This document shows positions 63,024-64,000 of a DNA stretch of 64,000 nt, piece after piece (positions within the stretch are counted from its first letter, which is position 1; each line of letters opens with the position of its first letter). Both the position numbers and the translations under genes were made by a program. The stretch comes from Alteromonas sp047556435 (lineage in GTDB: Bacteria > Pseudomonadota > Gammaproteobacteria > Enterobacterales > Alteromonadaceae): positions 744,001 to 808,000 of the forward strand of contig NZ_CP180210.1 of the NCBI RefSeq assembly GCF_047556435.1, given 5' to 3'. The notes below the pieces were generated by a model. It was not told where the DNA came from. It ran no database searches and was given only the letters and a program-made list of their open reading frames with translations.

Positions 63024-64000
63024 ATGTCGCGTAAATCAATTTTTTCTCCGCTGGTCCTGGCCGTGGTCGTATTAGCAGGGTTTCTGGCGTACCTCTTCAT
63101 CCCGCAGGATGAGGTGGCGGAAACCCGGCAAGGCAGGCCCACTCCAGTAAAAGCTGAACAGGTAAAACGTGTGCCTTTCCCGGTTACCATTGAAGCACTG
63201 GGTACCGCGAATGCGAACGAATCCGTGACATTGACAGCGCAGGAAGCCGATATCGTCAGCGAGGTAATGTTTGAGGACGGAGAAACGGTAGAGGCAGGGC
63301 AGCTACTCATTCAGTTAAACAATGAAGAAGAGCTTGCCCGCATTGAAGAACTGGAAGCCAATATTGAAGAAGCCCGCCGACAGCTAGATAGAGTACAGAA
63401 TCTGCGTGCTTCCAGCGCCGCGTCTGAGCAACTATTTGATGAGCAACAAGCCCGTGTAAAGGCACTTCGGGCGCAGCTGGATGTGGCTAAAGCGCAACTA
63501 AGGAACCTGCAGGTGCGCGCGCCATTTGCCGGTCTACTCGGAATTCGTGCGGTAAGCAAGGGCTCACTAATCCGTCCTGCCGATGTTATTACTACGCTCG
63601 ATGATACCAGCGTGATGAAAGTGGATTTCAGCGTTGCCGAAAATCATCTTGCCAGTCTGGCGCCTGGGCAGCGGATCACCGCAAGTTCGGTGGCCTATCC
63701 CGGTGCATCTTTTGATGGCACCATCAGCACCATCGATTCACGGGTTGACCCGGTCAGCCGTTCAGTATTGGTACGAGCAATAATCGATAATGAAGACGGA
63801 CGGCTGCGTCCCGGCATGTTGTTGCAGATTACGGTAGAAAAACGTGTGCTGGACGCGTTAGTGGTGCCTGAAAAAGCACTGGTACCGGTGCAGGACAAAC
63901 AATTCGTGTTTGTAGTAGAAGGGGAAGCAGTGCGTGAAACGGAAGTCACCCTGGGGGAGCGCAAGCCTGGACTGGTTCAGATCATTGATGGCCTGTCAGA
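63024..64000 (+). CDS. RND efflux periplasmic adaptor subunit (3' end outside window)
   Basis: Frame from the ATG at 63024 (AGGA seven bases upstream) stays open to the window end, about 325 residues. The N-terminal membrane anchor (IFSPLVLAVVVLAGFLAYLF), the lipoyl-like half-motifs SEVMFEDGETVEAGQLLIQL and VRAPFAGLLGIRAVSKGSL, the helical hairpin between them and the beta-barrel SRSVLVRAII segment match membrane-fusion proteins of RND pumps. The inner-membrane pump gene should follow beyond the window. TolC (at 9-10.5 kb) is the likely outer-membrane partner. Confidence 0.9.
   Translation, partial: MSRKSIFSPLVLAVVVLAGFLAYLFIPQDEVAETRQGRPTPVKAEQVKRVPFPVTIEALGTANANESVTLTAQEADIVSEVMFEDGETVEAGQLLIQLNNEEELARIEELEANIEEARRQLDRVQNLRASSAASEQLFDEQQARVKALRAQLDVAKAQLRNLQVRAPFAGLLGIRAVSKGSLIRPADVITTLDDTSVMKVDFSVAENHLASLAPGQRITASSVAYPGASFDGTISTIDSRVDPVSRSVLVRAIIDNEDGRLRPGMLLQITVEKRVLDALVVPEKALVPVQDKQFVFVVEGEAVRETEVTLGERKPGLVQIIDGLS

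Overview
The window reads as ordinary chromosome of a marine gammaproteobacterium of the Alteromonadales (Alteromonas-like). The grounds are the E. coli/Vibrio-like order tolC - nudF - yqiB - cpdA - yqiA - parE, the efp/epmB/epmA cluster, rlmG, srkA, dsbA and ccoG, several TonB-dependent receptors, and parts of a PEP-CTERM protein-sorting system. Gene density is high. No rRNA, tRNA, insertion sequence, prophage or CRISPR array was seen. Both ends cut through genes: a PhoH-family ATPase at the left and an RND efflux adaptor at the right.

Layout. 1-9 kb: PhoH tail, a transglutaminase-like protein, cysG, a DEAD-box helicase, the PEP-CTERM-system TPR lipoprotein PrsT, a voltage-gated ion channel with an acidic selectivity filter, and a 54-aa protein. 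9-15.4 kb: tolC facing away from the nudF-yqiB-cpdA-yqiA chain, then parE. 15.8-22 kb: a signalling pair made of a 1514-aa CheB-CheR-PAS-GGDEF-EAL protein and, overlapping it by four bases, a bacteriophytochrome photosensory core (PAS-GAF-PHY) with no output domain. 22-27.5 kb: HAD phosphatase, unknown proteins, and the EF-P beta-lysylation set. 27.8-30.4 kb: a His-rich ZnuD-type receptor behind a Zur-box-like site. 30.5-45.5 kb: housekeeping and accessory genes (gamma-glutamylcyclotransferase-like, GNAT, cyclophilin, rlmG, AlkB-like, BolA-like, a frameshifted outer-membrane porin, AEC transporter, PAP2, SulP, TrpD2/YbiB, GAF, HD, dsbA). 45.8-50.6 kb: btuB behind a cobalamin riboswitch, then srkA and ccoG, the latter preceded by an FNR-like box. 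51-56.5 kb: two small proteins, then a large secreted ExeM/NucH-type nuclease ending in a dockerin-like module, directly followed by a small cohesin-like protein with a PEP-CTERM-like tail. 56.6-64 kb: acyl-CoA dehydrogenase, two convergent gene pairs that look like a sugar-acid pathway (SDR and amidohydrolase against an enolase-superfamily dehydratase and a class II aldolase), a lipoprotein-type Nudix hydrolase, and the efflux adaptor.

Two loci stand out as possible undescribed systems. First, the nuclease/cohesin pair at 52.4-56.5 kb suggests non-covalent docking of a secreted nuclease onto a surface protein handled by an exosortase-type system. PrsT, an accessory of such systems, lies in the same window. 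Second, the output-less phytochrome is translationally coupled to a chemotaxis-like/c-di-GMP multidomain protein, which suggests a red-light-controlled second-messenger module split over two polypeptides. Functional claims here rest on motif recognition by eye; no database search was run.
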